Source of the DNA: JAHECQ01 sp047638695
GTDB lineage: Bacteria; Actinomycetota; Acidimicrobiia; Acidimicrobiales; SZUA-35
Length of the DNA: 12,424 bases
NCBI GenBank assembly: GCA_047638695.1
Contig: JBLINY010000126.1
Coordinates: 1-12,424 of the forward strand
Reading direction: 5' to 3'
Positions within the stretch are counted from its first letter, which is position 1; every line of letters starts with the position of its first letter. Shown piece after piece: positions 1 to 6,918 of this stretch. The notes under the pieces are model-generated. The model made no database searches and was not told the DNA's origin. It worked only from the letters and a program-made list of their open reading frames with translations. A program made the translations under genes and the position numbers.

Positions 1-1
1 G

Positions 2-2326
2 ACCGCAGGCAATGTCGTTGGTGCCCACGAAGCCACCATCGCGTATCACTACGAACAAGCCCACCGCTACCGCTTCGAGCTGGGTGCCCTCGACGACGCG
101 ACGCGTGGGCTGGGCAACCATGCTGCAGATCTTCTGCGCACCGCAGCGGAACGGGCTTTGGACAGCGACGATCTCGCTGCTGCCGGCTCGCTAGCCAGAA
201 GAGCCCTAGCCTGCGTGGACGACAACGACCGCATGCGCCCGGCCATCTTGTTGTTGGCGTGTGAAGCCCTGGCATCTTCGGACATACCTGCGGCCCGTTC
301 GACTATTGCCGAGCTCTCAACCGTCGTGCCCAACGAGCGGCTCGTCGCATGGACTACATGCTTCGAGAGTCAACTCACGGTGATGACTGACCCGACCGGC
401 TTGGTCGAGGCAGCGGCGGCATGCGCGACCGCCGCGTTGAGCCTGGCCGAGCTCGGCGATCACGCCGGTGTCGCCAAAGCACGCCAGATCCGAGCTGGCG
501 CCCTGGCACGGCTCGGGCGTGTAGGCGACTGCGAGATCGAGCTCGACCTGGCCTTGACCTCTGCTCGAGCCGCCGAAGACCGCCGGCGAGTAACAGCGGT
601 GTTGGGCGCGGCACCGCTCGCAGCGTTGTGGGGACCCTCCACGGTTCCGCGGGCCGGTGGCCGCTGCCTCGATGTCATCCGCTTGTTGCGCATCACGGCC
701 GGCTCCCCGGCGGTCGAAGCGGTCTCGGTGCGATGCCAAGCCGTACTCGAAGCCCTGCGTGGCCGCTTCGACGCGGCCCGCGCAATGCTCGAAACCTCGC
801 GCCGGACCGCCGAGGAGCTCGGTCTACGCCCGAGCCTCATGAAAACGGAGTTGTACGCCGGAATTGTCAAACTCCTCGCTGGTGAGCCAGCCGAGGCAGA
901 GACACATCTTCGCCTTGCTCATGCCGGTCTCGGCCGCCTGGGAATCGGCGCCGACGCCGGCCAGGCGACCGCCCACCTCGCCCGCTCGCTGTTGCTTCAG
1001 GGCAAGCTCGACGAAGCCGCACAGCTGGCCGTCGAGGCAGACGAAAATGCGGGCCAGAATCTTCAAACGGCGATCGCTGCGAAGTCGGTCCGGTCCGAGA
1101 TTTTCGCCGCCCAAGGCCACCACGATGAAGCCGTCGCTCACGGCAGACAAGCGGTCGCGATCGCAGAGGGAACCGAACTCATCGTCGACCACGCGAGCGC
1201 GGTCGCAGCCTTCGCTAGAGTTCTTCACACCGCCGGTCGGGACGATGACGCGTATGCGGCGGCCCTCGCGGCCAATCGCTTGTGGCACGCCAAGGGCGCT
1301 TTGGTTGACCAAGGTGGATACCCAACCCAACCTTCACACGATCCAGCAACGATAGGACCCGCTCGGGACGCAGGGTCAGAGCGCGACGACGCACGACCGG
1401 AATCATCGGTCGATGAGCGATCAGCCCTCGCGGCGCAGTCCTCCCAAGCTCGGCGGTTCCTCGCGCTCGAGGAGTCGGGCACCTTCGATCTGGACCGCTA
1501 TGTTCCGATGCTGGCACCAGATCTGGTGCGCGACGATCGACGCGATGCCTCCGGTACATCGATGGGTGTCGGCGGACGAGACGCGTTCATCGCCGGCGTC
1601 GAAGCCATGCGCGCCATCGGCGGAAACTACGCCCGGTTCACACCGCTCGCCGCCGACCGGGCCCGACTTCTGCTCGCTCGAGGCGTAGCCGACTACGGAG
1701 ACGGTAACGAGACGCCGTTTATCGTTCTCCTTCGCTGGAATGACGACGGGCTTATCGATCTCATCGCCATCTACGGAGATGACGAGCGTGAAGGGGCGGA
1801 AGCCGAACTCGCCCGGCTGGCTTCGCTGGACGCTGCTTCGTTACGGTCCGACTCTGCCTCAGGCGTAGCTGGGTCCCGTTCGCACCTCGAACTCAGCTCT
1901 CCGATGATGGTTGCGTGCGCCCGCATCGTCGATGCCTACGAAGCACGAGATATTGATGTCGTCGCCCGAACCATCTCGCCGAACCTGACCACAGACGATC
2001 GGCGAGCGGGAATACGCGTCGAGTCCGACCGAGAGCACAGCCTCGCCGCGATCACCGACCTCCTCGAGCATCCCGTGGAACTCACGTTGACTCTGTCGCC
2101 AGTCGCCACTCGAGGCGACCGCCTGGCTCTCTTCGACGCAACGCTGGAACCACCCTTCGGCGCCCCACCCAGTTCACAACGATTCTCGGACTCGACGACG
2201 AGGGACTCATCGCCCGCATCGTCGACATGGAACCCGATGACCGCGAGGCGGCCATCACGGAGCTCGACCGACTCCACTCCGAGGACGCTGCTGGACAGCC
2301 GCTCACTAACCGAGCCACAGACATAA
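2..2326 (+). CDS. TPR region and first SnoaL-like modules of a large cyclase/ATPase-family regulator (5' partial, frameshifted)
   Basis: The frame is open from the window edge, so the N-terminus lies outside. The first ~400 residues are Ala/Leu-rich helical repeats. They open with a segment (EATIAYHYEQAHRYRFELG) typical of the TPR part that follows the ATPase domain in actinobacterial cyclase/STAND regulators. After a polar linker (about 1340-1440), two SnoaL/NTF2-like modules begin, each with a DDRR core (codons at 1532 and 1994). Homology in this frame ends near 2164. The remaining residues are low-complexity and out of frame, and the true continuation is in the frame of the next entry. No cyclase or P-loop motif is visible here, so that part of the architecture is inferred from the family and from the paralogue at 6919. 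Probably a cytoplasmic signalling protein; the ligand is unknown. Confidence 0.8.
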   Translation, partial: TAGNVVGAHEATIAYHYEQAHRYRFELGALDDATRGLGNHAADLLRTAAERALDSDDLAAAGSLARRALACVDDNDRMRPAILLLACEALASSDIPAARSTIAELSTVVPNERLVAWTTCFESQLTVMTDPTGLVEAAAACATAALSLAELGDHAGVAKARQIRAGALARLGRVGDCEIELDLALTSARAAEDRRRVTAVLGAAPLAALWGPSTVPRAGGRCLDVIRLLRITAGSPAVEAVSVRCQAVLEALRGRFDAARAMLETSRRTAEELGLRPSLMKTELYAGIVKLLAGEPAEAETHLRLAHAGLGRLGIGADAGQATAHLARSLLLQGKLDEAAQLAVEADENAGQNLQTAIAAKSVRSEIFAAQGHHDEAVAHGRQAVAIAEGTELIVDHASAVAAFARVLHTAGRDDDAYAAALAANRLWHAKGALVDQGGYPTQPSHDPATIGPARDAGSERDDARPESSVDERSALAAQSSQARRFLALEESGTFDLDRYVPMLAPDLVRDDRRDASGTSMGVGGRDAFIAGVEAMRAIGGNYARFTPLAADRARLLLARGVADYGDGNETPFIVLLRWNDDGLIDLIAIYGDDEREGAEAELARLASLDAASLRSDSASGVAGSRSHLELSSPMMVACARIVDAYEARDIDVVARTISPNLTTDDRRAGIRVESDREHSLAAITDLLEHPVELTLTLSPVATRGDRLALFDATLEPPFGAPPSSQRFSDSTTRDSSPASSTWNPMTARRPSRSSTDSTPRTLLDSRSLTEPQT

Positions 2327-4107
2327 CCACGCGGCTGATCGAGACTCATCCATTCGATCTAGATGCTTTCAGCTCGGGCCTCGCCACCGGGATGATCCGC
2401 GACGATCGACGCTCCGGAGTGTCGTTCCCCATGGCCGATCGAGCCGAGTACATCGAGTCCATGCGGCCCTTCTTTGCATCGGGCGGCACGATCGAGATCG
2501 CACAGATCCTCGGAGTACGCGGCGAACGCCTCGCACTGACCAGAATCGAGATGAACTACGGCGACGAAAACGTCTCGCCCGTTCTGGTGATTGAACGAGC
2601 GACGCCCCGCGACGAGATCGACCGCTTCATCGTGTTCGATGCCGACGATCTCCGGCGGGCAAGGCTCGAACTCGACGAGCTCTATCGCGAGGAACTCGCC
2701 GAGACGATCCACAGAAACGACGCATGGCGTTCCTATGAGAGCATGGGCAACGCTCTCGCGAACGCCGATTTCGAGGCTCTGAACACCAAGCTCTCTCACG
2801 AATTCCTGCGCGTCGACCACAGAAGCGGGTTCTCACTACCACCAGCAGACCGCGACGAATGGGTGAACTCGATGCGAACCCTCGTTGACATCAGCGGCGA
2901 CCAAGTCATCGCTTCGTGGTGGCCAATTGAAACGCGCGGTGACCATCTGATTCTTGTCCAGACGTCGCTGATTCGTTCCGGCGGCCAAATCACCGACCAC
3001 CTCGCCCTCATCCGGACGAACCGACAGGGCCTCATGAACACGCTGCTCGTGTTCGACGCCGACGACCTCGCAGCCGCATTGCTCAAACTTGACCGGCTCC
3101 AACGAGATGAACTGGGACCAAGCAACGCAGCGAACCAGAGCGACCCCACTATCGCCAACACCGCTTCGACAATCTGGGCTTCACGCTTCGGCACGGCTGT
3201 GAACGCCAACGACTGGGCGACCGCCGGGCCCATGCTGTCCGACGCATTGCAGTTCGAGGTACACCGTCGCACGGCGAACGAGGTGGGGGGAGGCAAAGCC
3301 GACTTCCAGGCCCAGGCCAACTCATGGACCGATATTCGGATGACAAGCGAGAACACTCCGATCGCAGTTCGCGACGAACATCTGGTCTTGCTCGAGACTG
3401 AACAACACATCGACGGACGATTCAATGTGCTCATCTACAGCGTCATCGAGGTCAACGAATCTGGTGTGGCCACCTACCTTGGCGTCTGGGACGAGGACGA
3501 TCTCCAGCTCGCCAACGACGAGTCGGTGAATCGGCGATGGTTCGCAACTCTCAACAGTTCGCAGAGAGCGCAAGCCACGTTTCTCGTCGCGTTCGGCGAG
3601 GCAATCGTGCACGCCGATCTCGACTGGATGGAGCGCCACATCGCTCCGGGCTTCCAGAGCAACGATCACCGGCCTGCCGGGCTCGGCGACCGGGACCGGG
3701 CAACGTTCATGGCCATGGTCGCCCAACGGCCGACCACCGTAGGCGACGGCGTCTTTGTCCTCGGTGAGGTCCTGCGATCGGACGCAGAGTGGGTGGTTGC
3801 ATCGATGGACCTCCGCACCCAACCACCAAGCGGAGGGGGATATGTCAGTGAACAGGTCGTGACCGCGACACAATTCGGCCGCAACCAGTTCCTGCGAGTT
3901 GATATCTATCCAATTGAGCGACCGCAGCAGGCTCTCGCCGCACTTGCGGAGACCCTCCGGAATCGGGAACCAGTGCTCGCGGCGGCCGGGCCCCAGAATC
4001 TCGCCACGGAAACCGGCCTGCGGCTTGCCGAAGCAGGCTACGGGCAGCGTGACTGGGCGACGGTTGAGGCGCTGTCGCACGAGGGACCTCAACTTCGAGG
4101 TCCGTAG
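2227..4107 (+). CDS. Tandem SnoaL/NTF2-like module array, downstream part of the same broken gene
   Basis: This frame continues the preceding gene. Reading back from the ATG at 2227, residues matching the end of module 2 (FTTILGLDDEGLIARIVDM) extend to about 2164, so 2227 is not the native start. Modules 3-6 follow complete. Each has a helical opening, a core related to DDRRSG (2401, 2812, 3259, 3661), a DRxExxxSM-type helix, a strand ending in a GD/RGxxL motif, and a closing acidic segment such as FDADDL plus LDxL. Module 7 starts near 4000 and leaves this frame at 4083-4085. SnoaL-like folds are small alpha+beta barrels used as enzymes or ligand-binding domains; no catalytic residue can be assigned here. 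Whether this half is ever translated alone is doubtful, because no convincing ribosome-binding site precedes 2227. Confidence 0.75.
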   Translation: MEPDDREAAITELDRLHSEDAAGQPLTNRATDITTRLIETHPFDLDAFSSGLATGMIRDDRRSGVSFPMADRAEYIESMRPFFASGGTIEIAQILGVRGERLALTRIEMNYGDENVSPVLVIERATPRDEIDRFIVFDADDLRRARLELDELYREELAETIHRNDAWRSYESMGNALANADFEALNTKLSHEFLRVDHRSGFSLPPADRDEWVNSMRTLVDISGDQVIASWWPIETRGDHLILVQTSLIRSGGQITDHLALIRTNRQGLMNTLLVFDADDLAAALLKLDRLQRDELGPSNAANQSDPTIANTASTIWASRFGTAVNANDWATAGPMLSDALQFEVHRRTANEVGGGKADFQAQANSWTDIRMTSENTPIAVRDEHLVLLETEQHIDGRFNVLIYSVIEVNESGVATYLGVWDEDDLQLANDESVNRRWFATLNSSQRAQATFLVAFGEAIVHADLDWMERHIAPGFQSNDHRPAGLGDRDRATFMAMVAQRPTTVGDGVFVLGEVLRSDAEWVVASMDLRTQPPSGGGYVSEQVVTATQFGRNQFLRVDIYPIERPQQALAALAETLRNREPVLAAAGPQNLATETGLRLAEAGYGQRDWATVEALSHEGPQLRGP

Positions 4108-4213
4108 AAGCGTGGCCGTCCCCGAAGGTGGTCGAACCGAGTTGATCGAGGCCCTGCAGGCGTGGCCGGAGACGGGCATCACACACCGCGTCGAGCCGAT
4201 CGCAGTGCGGGGT

Positions 4214-4396
4214 GGAGCATCGATCTACAACTGGATGAAACAAGCCGACATCGATGACGGAGTCCGGCCAGGACTAACTCAACAAGAAGTCGACGAACTC
4301 CGCGAAGTGAAGAAACGCAACCGGGTCCTCGAGGAAGAAAACCTGATCCTGCGCCGAGCCGCAGCGTTCTTCGCCAAAGACATCTCCCCAAAATGA
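4214..4396 (+). pseudogene. IS3-family orfA, N-terminally truncated and joined in frame to the cyclase-gene tail
   Basis: The last ~60 codons are the C-terminal half of an IS3-family OrfA. A tail of the HTH region (IYNWMKQADIDDG) is followed by the leucine-zipper-like segment (LREVKKRNRVLEEENLIL) and the RRAAAFFAK ending usual for this family. The N-terminal HTH part is absent. The same frame continues upstream to 4085 with residues of the seventh SnoaL-like module (for example LNFEVRRSVAVPEGG and PIAVRGG). The junction is therefore near 4208-4216 and happens to keep the frame open. OrfA normally binds the IS ends and forms OrfAB by -1 frameshifting. With the DNA-binding half lost, it is probably not functional alone. 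Confidence 0.85.
4387..4393 (+). promoter_or_regulatory. Candidate -1 programmed ribosomal frameshift site (C CCA AAA)
   Basis: In the orfA frame the last codons are TCC CCA AAA TGA, which contain the heptamer C CCA AAA (X XXY YYZ form) directly before the stop. A -1 slip gives CCC AAA and then ATG AAG of orfB, exactly producing an OrfAB fusion. The stop codon and the orfB ATG also overlap (ATGA), so independent coupled initiation of OrfB is possible. The form and position are the ones known for IS3-family elements. No downstream stimulatory stem-loop was established by eye. Confidence 0.7.
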
Positions 4397-5262
4397 AGTA
4401 CCCGCTCGTCGAACAACTCGCCGCCGAACATAGTGTGCGGATCGCATCGTCGTGTCGGGTCCTCGATTTCTCACCCCAAGCGTTCTACAAATGGCGGTCC
4501 GAACCGTGCTCTCGCCGCGATCACGACGACGCTGTCTTAGTGAACGCGATCATCAACATCCATGACGATGATCCTGAGTTCGGTTACCGGTTCATCTCCG
4601 ACGAACTCGAACGGACCGGTTGGAACGTGTCAGAGAACCGTGTGCACCGGCTCTGCCGCGACCATCAGATCCTCTCGGCCACTGTGAAACGCAGAGGCCA
4701 CGCCCGAAAGCCGGGCCCACCAGTGCACGACGACTTAGTCGAACGGGACTTCACCGCGACGGCTGCGAATGAGCGTTGGGTCGGAGACATCACTGAGCAT
4801 CGCACCGACGAGGGACGGCTCTATCTCTGCACATTCAAGGACCTGTGGTCGAACCGGATCGTCGGCTACTCAATCGCTGATCGTATGACCGCAGCCCTCG
4901 CCGTCGCCGCGATCCGTAACGCAGGTCTGCGCCGCGATTGTGTCGGTGTGATTGTTCACACCGACCGCGGATCGCAATTTCGTTCACGAGCTTTTGTGTC
5001 GACCCTCAACGATCTCGGCATGGTCGGCTCAATGGGTCGGGTCGGCGCCGAGGGCGACAATGCAGTAGCTGAATCGTTCTTCTCGCTACTCCAAAAGAAC
5101 GTCCTCGACAGGCAACGATGGGCCACCCGAGACCAGCTCCGACTGGCGATCATCGTCTGGATCGAACGGACCTACCACCGCCGCCGTAAACAACGCAGGC
5201 TCGGCCGCCTCACACCGATCGAGTTCGAAACAATCCACCAAACCGCCGCACAAGCGGCATGA
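4393..5262 (+). CDS. IS3-family transposase OrfB (DDE, rve-type)
   Basis: The 289-residue length is typical of OrfB. An N-terminal HTH_21-like part (EFGYRFISDEL, residues about 57-67) is followed by the RNase H-fold catalytic core. The catalytic residues are the Asp of WVGDIT, the Asp of HTDRGSQ and the Glu of AVAESFF. The second and third are separated by 35 residues, the DD(35)E spacing of the IS3 family. The C-terminus carries the usual basic region (RTYHRRRKQRRLG) and a PIEFE motif. The start is the ATG overlapping the orfA stop. The protein cuts and joins IS ends when made as OrfAB. It looks intact, but the element has lost its left end and part of orfA, so it could act only in trans. 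Confidence 0.95.
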   Translation: MKYPLVEQLAAEHSVRIASSCRVLDFSPQAFYKWRSEPCSRRDHDDAVLVNAIINIHDDDPEFGYRFISDELERTGWNVSENRVHRLCRDHQILSATVKRRGHARKPGPPVHDDLVERDFTATAANERWVGDITEHRTDEGRLYLCTFKDLWSNRIVGYSIADRMTAALAVAAIRNAGLRRDCVGVIVHTDRGSQFRSRAFVSTLNDLGMVGSMGRVGAEGDNAVAESFFSLLQKNVLDRQRWATRDQLRLAIIVWIERTYHRRRKQRRLGRLTPIEFETIHQTAAQAA

Positions 5263-5307
5263 CATTTCTAAACCCGAACATCAACCAAACCTTGGGCAGA
5301 CCCCGCC

Positions 5308-5331
5308 GACCAAACAACCAAACAACCAAAC
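5308..5331 (+). repeat. Short tandem repeat, 8-bp unit (A/G)ACCAAAC x3
   Basis: GACCAAAC, AACCAAAC and AACCAAAC are contiguous, and an isolated AACCAAAC lies just upstream at 5283-5290. The array stands between the IS3 orfB and a purine-rich AAAGGAG stretch (about 5332-5338) that could serve as a ribosome-binding site for the ATG at 5345, whose frame stops after five codons, or for the small frame at 5359. It is a C/A-rich, unstructured leader-like stretch; its function is unknown. Confidence 0.75.
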
Positions 5332-5358
5332 AAAGGAGCAGGAAATGGGTGAAGACCG

Positions 5359-5657
5359 ATGAGTCGGTTCGACGGCGCTCCAGAAGATTGGGAAGGGCGC
5401 GTGTTCCGTTTCGTCGACACCGACCCGCGACACCTCGATGTTGTCCGACGGTCCGACACCGACGACAATTACACAAATCTGTGTAACGGCGACGGTGCCG
5501 GGGCCGTCGCCCAGGTCAACACCGACGAATCCATCGGGCACCGACGTCCGGGCCGAATCTTTACGAGATCCTCGCCCCTGACCCCAACAAAGAGGAAGTC
5601 CTCGACGGAGATGCCCAGACCTCAGTCGAGTCGGCACAGGCCCGTCAGTACCGCTAG
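5359..5657 (+). pseudogene. Small unrecognised gene, probably frameshifted
   Basis: Not recognised. The frame from ATG 5359 begins with protein-like sequence (MSRFDGAPEDWEGRVFRFV) after a purine-rich stretch, but its C-terminal part is a Ser/Arg/Pro-rich tail typical of off-frame reading. In the frame starting at 5550, the sequence GPNLYEILAPDPNKEEVLDG leads to a stop at 5655-5657 and looks like a genuine C-terminus. Both halves fit one roughly 95-100-residue protein broken by a one-base change near 5540-5552. A five-codon frame (ATG at 5345) overlaps its start as ATGA. Its 3' end meets the 3' end of the minus-strand gene at 5654. The alternative is that only the N- or C-terminal part was ever coding. 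Confidence 0.35.
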
Positions 5658-6253
5658 TCCATGAGATTGAACTGGCGCATCACGATCTGGGCCTTTGCGT
5701 TGGCCATCGCCGACACGAAATCGCTGTCAGTGGACGCTGCCGCAGAAGCAGCCAGGTAGGAATCGATCGATTCGGTATAAGCGATAGCTATGTGGATACC
5801 GCTTTGCTGACCCGCTGCGATTGCTCGAGTGAAGCGCATCCCGTTTACGCCGTTGGCATGCATTACGTTGCTGGAGGCCTCAACAACAGCTTGCTCCGCC
5901 TCGGGGTTGGGGGCTTGAACAGCCGCGATCACCGAGACCGCATACTTTCCCTCTGGTGTCCCGGTCTCTCCATACAGTTCGGTAAATGCAGTCCCAAGCG
6001 GGGACATTCCTCGTGATTGCATCAACGCTCCGACTTCAGGGTCTCCAACTATCTGAGGTCTGGCGTCAAAATAGGCATCGGCCGTGTTCCAGATGCTCGC
6101 CACTGTGAACGAACCCGCAGTTTCGCCGGTCAGAACAATCGATCCGGTCACCCGCAACGCTCCTTGGGCCTCGAACTTCGGTCGTACGAGCTCCATGTCG
6201 GGTGTGAAATTCGAGGTATCTCCCGTGTACTGGGAAAAGACCATGTAGGACAT
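5654..6253 (-). CDS. Conserved-type hypothetical protein with two similar alpha/beta halves
   Basis: A 199-residue soluble protein with no signal peptide or membrane segment. Residues about 5-100 and 105-199 look like diverged copies: each has a strand, a long helix, a GxxRxTxxI/A strand, a GxxAG/SGxxIA strand and a closing helix (compare ETAGSFTVASIWNTADAYF with QQSGIHIAIAYTESIDSYL). The layout resembles tandem ferredoxin-like or dimeric alpha/beta-barrel domains as in small monooxygenase or stress-barrel proteins. That fold assignment is inference and no active site is claimed. GAAGGTGA lies a few bases before the ATG as a ribosome-binding site. It diverges from the SDR remnant at 6331, so the two may once have been regulated together. 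Confidence 0.8.
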   Translation of the reverse strand: MSYMVFSQYTGDTSNFTPDMELVRPKFEAQGALRVTGSIVLTGETAGSFTVASIWNTADAYFDARPQIVGDPEVGALMQSRGMSPLGTAFTELYGETGTPEGKYAVSVIAAVQAPNPEAEQAVVEASSNVMHANGVNGMRFTRAIAAGQQSGIHIAIAYTESIDSYLAASAAASTDSDFVSAMANAKAQIVMRQFNLMD

Positions 6254-6330
6254 TGATTCACCTTCGGCTTTTAGCAGATCCGCTCTGGACCGTTAGATGC
6301 ATACTCCCACATGCGCCACAAGACCACTCT

Positions 6331-6751
6331 CGGTACATCAATCTCGTTGGAGTGTTCTTAGGGATGCAGGGCGCCGACCATGATCAGTCAGAAATCTGGC
6401 TCGATCGTGAACATCAGCTCGATCGGCGGTATCCGAGCTGCGCTGGCCTGTATTGGTTACGTGGCGTCGAAGTTCGCGGTGACGGGTATGACCAAGGCCG
6501 CTGCTATCGAGCTCGCCCGCCACAATGTCCGGGTGAACTCGATCCATCCCGGGATGATTGACACTGACATGATCCGAGAGGTGGCCAGCGGAGACCAGAA
6601 CCGTCTCGATCGCCTAGCTGGTTCAGTTCCGATGGGTCGCTCGGCTGGACCTGGGGAGATCGCGAGCTTGGCTCTGTATCTCGCGTCCGAGGAGTCCAGC
6701 TTCAGCACCGGGTCGGAGTTCATCGCCGACGGCGGTGTCACCGCGAGCTGA
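6331..6751 (+). pseudogene. Short-chain dehydrogenase/reductase (SDR), N-terminally deleted and frameshifted
   Basis: The frame from ATG 6380 encodes the C-terminal half of a classical SDR. It has the strand and catalytic Ser (SGSIVNISSIGG), the YxxxK pair in GYVASK, the NSIHPG turn, a PMGRSAGPGEIA segment and the closing FIADGGV. The Rossmann glycine motif (TGxxxGxG) and about 80-90 residues are missing. Directly upstream, in another frame (6331-6375), INLVGVFLGMQGA is the expected preceding SDR segment, so a one-base insertion or two-base loss near 6376 separates them. No further SDR sequence is visible before 6331. Classical SDRs reduce or oxidise alcohols and ketones with NAD(P). This copy cannot bind cofactor and is probably dead. 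Confidence 0.85.
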
Positions 6752-6854
6752 CCCACAACCGAGACACCAACGGAGCAATGGTTCCGTCCGCCCCTTTTTG
6801 CGAGCTTGAGACCAGCTCTCAGAGAGACCCGCTCTAACCGGCAGAGTGGAACGG

Positions 6855-6876
6855 GTCGTCTGGGGCCTCAGACGAC
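6855..6876. repeat. Perfect 8-bp inverted repeat upstream of the cyclase gene
   Basis: GTCGTCTG and CAGACGAC flank a 6-base loop GGGCCT, about 42 bases before the GTG at 6919. No T-run follows, so it is a poor rho-independent terminator. It may be an operator or RNA hairpin in the 5' region of the cyclase gene, or may mark the end of the SDR transcript. Confidence 0.5.
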
Positions 6877-6918
6877 TGACCTGGATGTCGTTATCGAGCG
6901 GTGTGCGAGGATGAGGCG

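Larger units (their letters stand above)
4214..5300 (+). mobile_element. IS3-family insertion sequence, left end missing
   Basis: The segment holds the orfA remnant and a complete orfB in the usual overlapping arrangement. The left terminal repeat and the first half of orfA are gone, so this is a remnant joined by recombination or deletion, not a clean insertion with target duplication. The right boundary is uncertain. Coding ends at 5262, and no inverted-repeat partner exists to fix the end, so 5300 is an estimate. The sequence after it does not resume the SnoaL-like module broken on the left. Confidence 0.75.

Noticed and set aside
3322..4182. Long minus-strand open frame (286 codons) opposite the SnoaL-like array
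   Set aside because: Arg/Pro/Ser-rich with no domain, and it is antisense to clearly repeated, conserved plus-strand modules.
5281..5637. Minus-strand frame opposite the small broken gene
   Set aside because: Composition is Val/Gly/Cys-biased without a plausible start or motif, and it reads through the AACCAAAC repeat.
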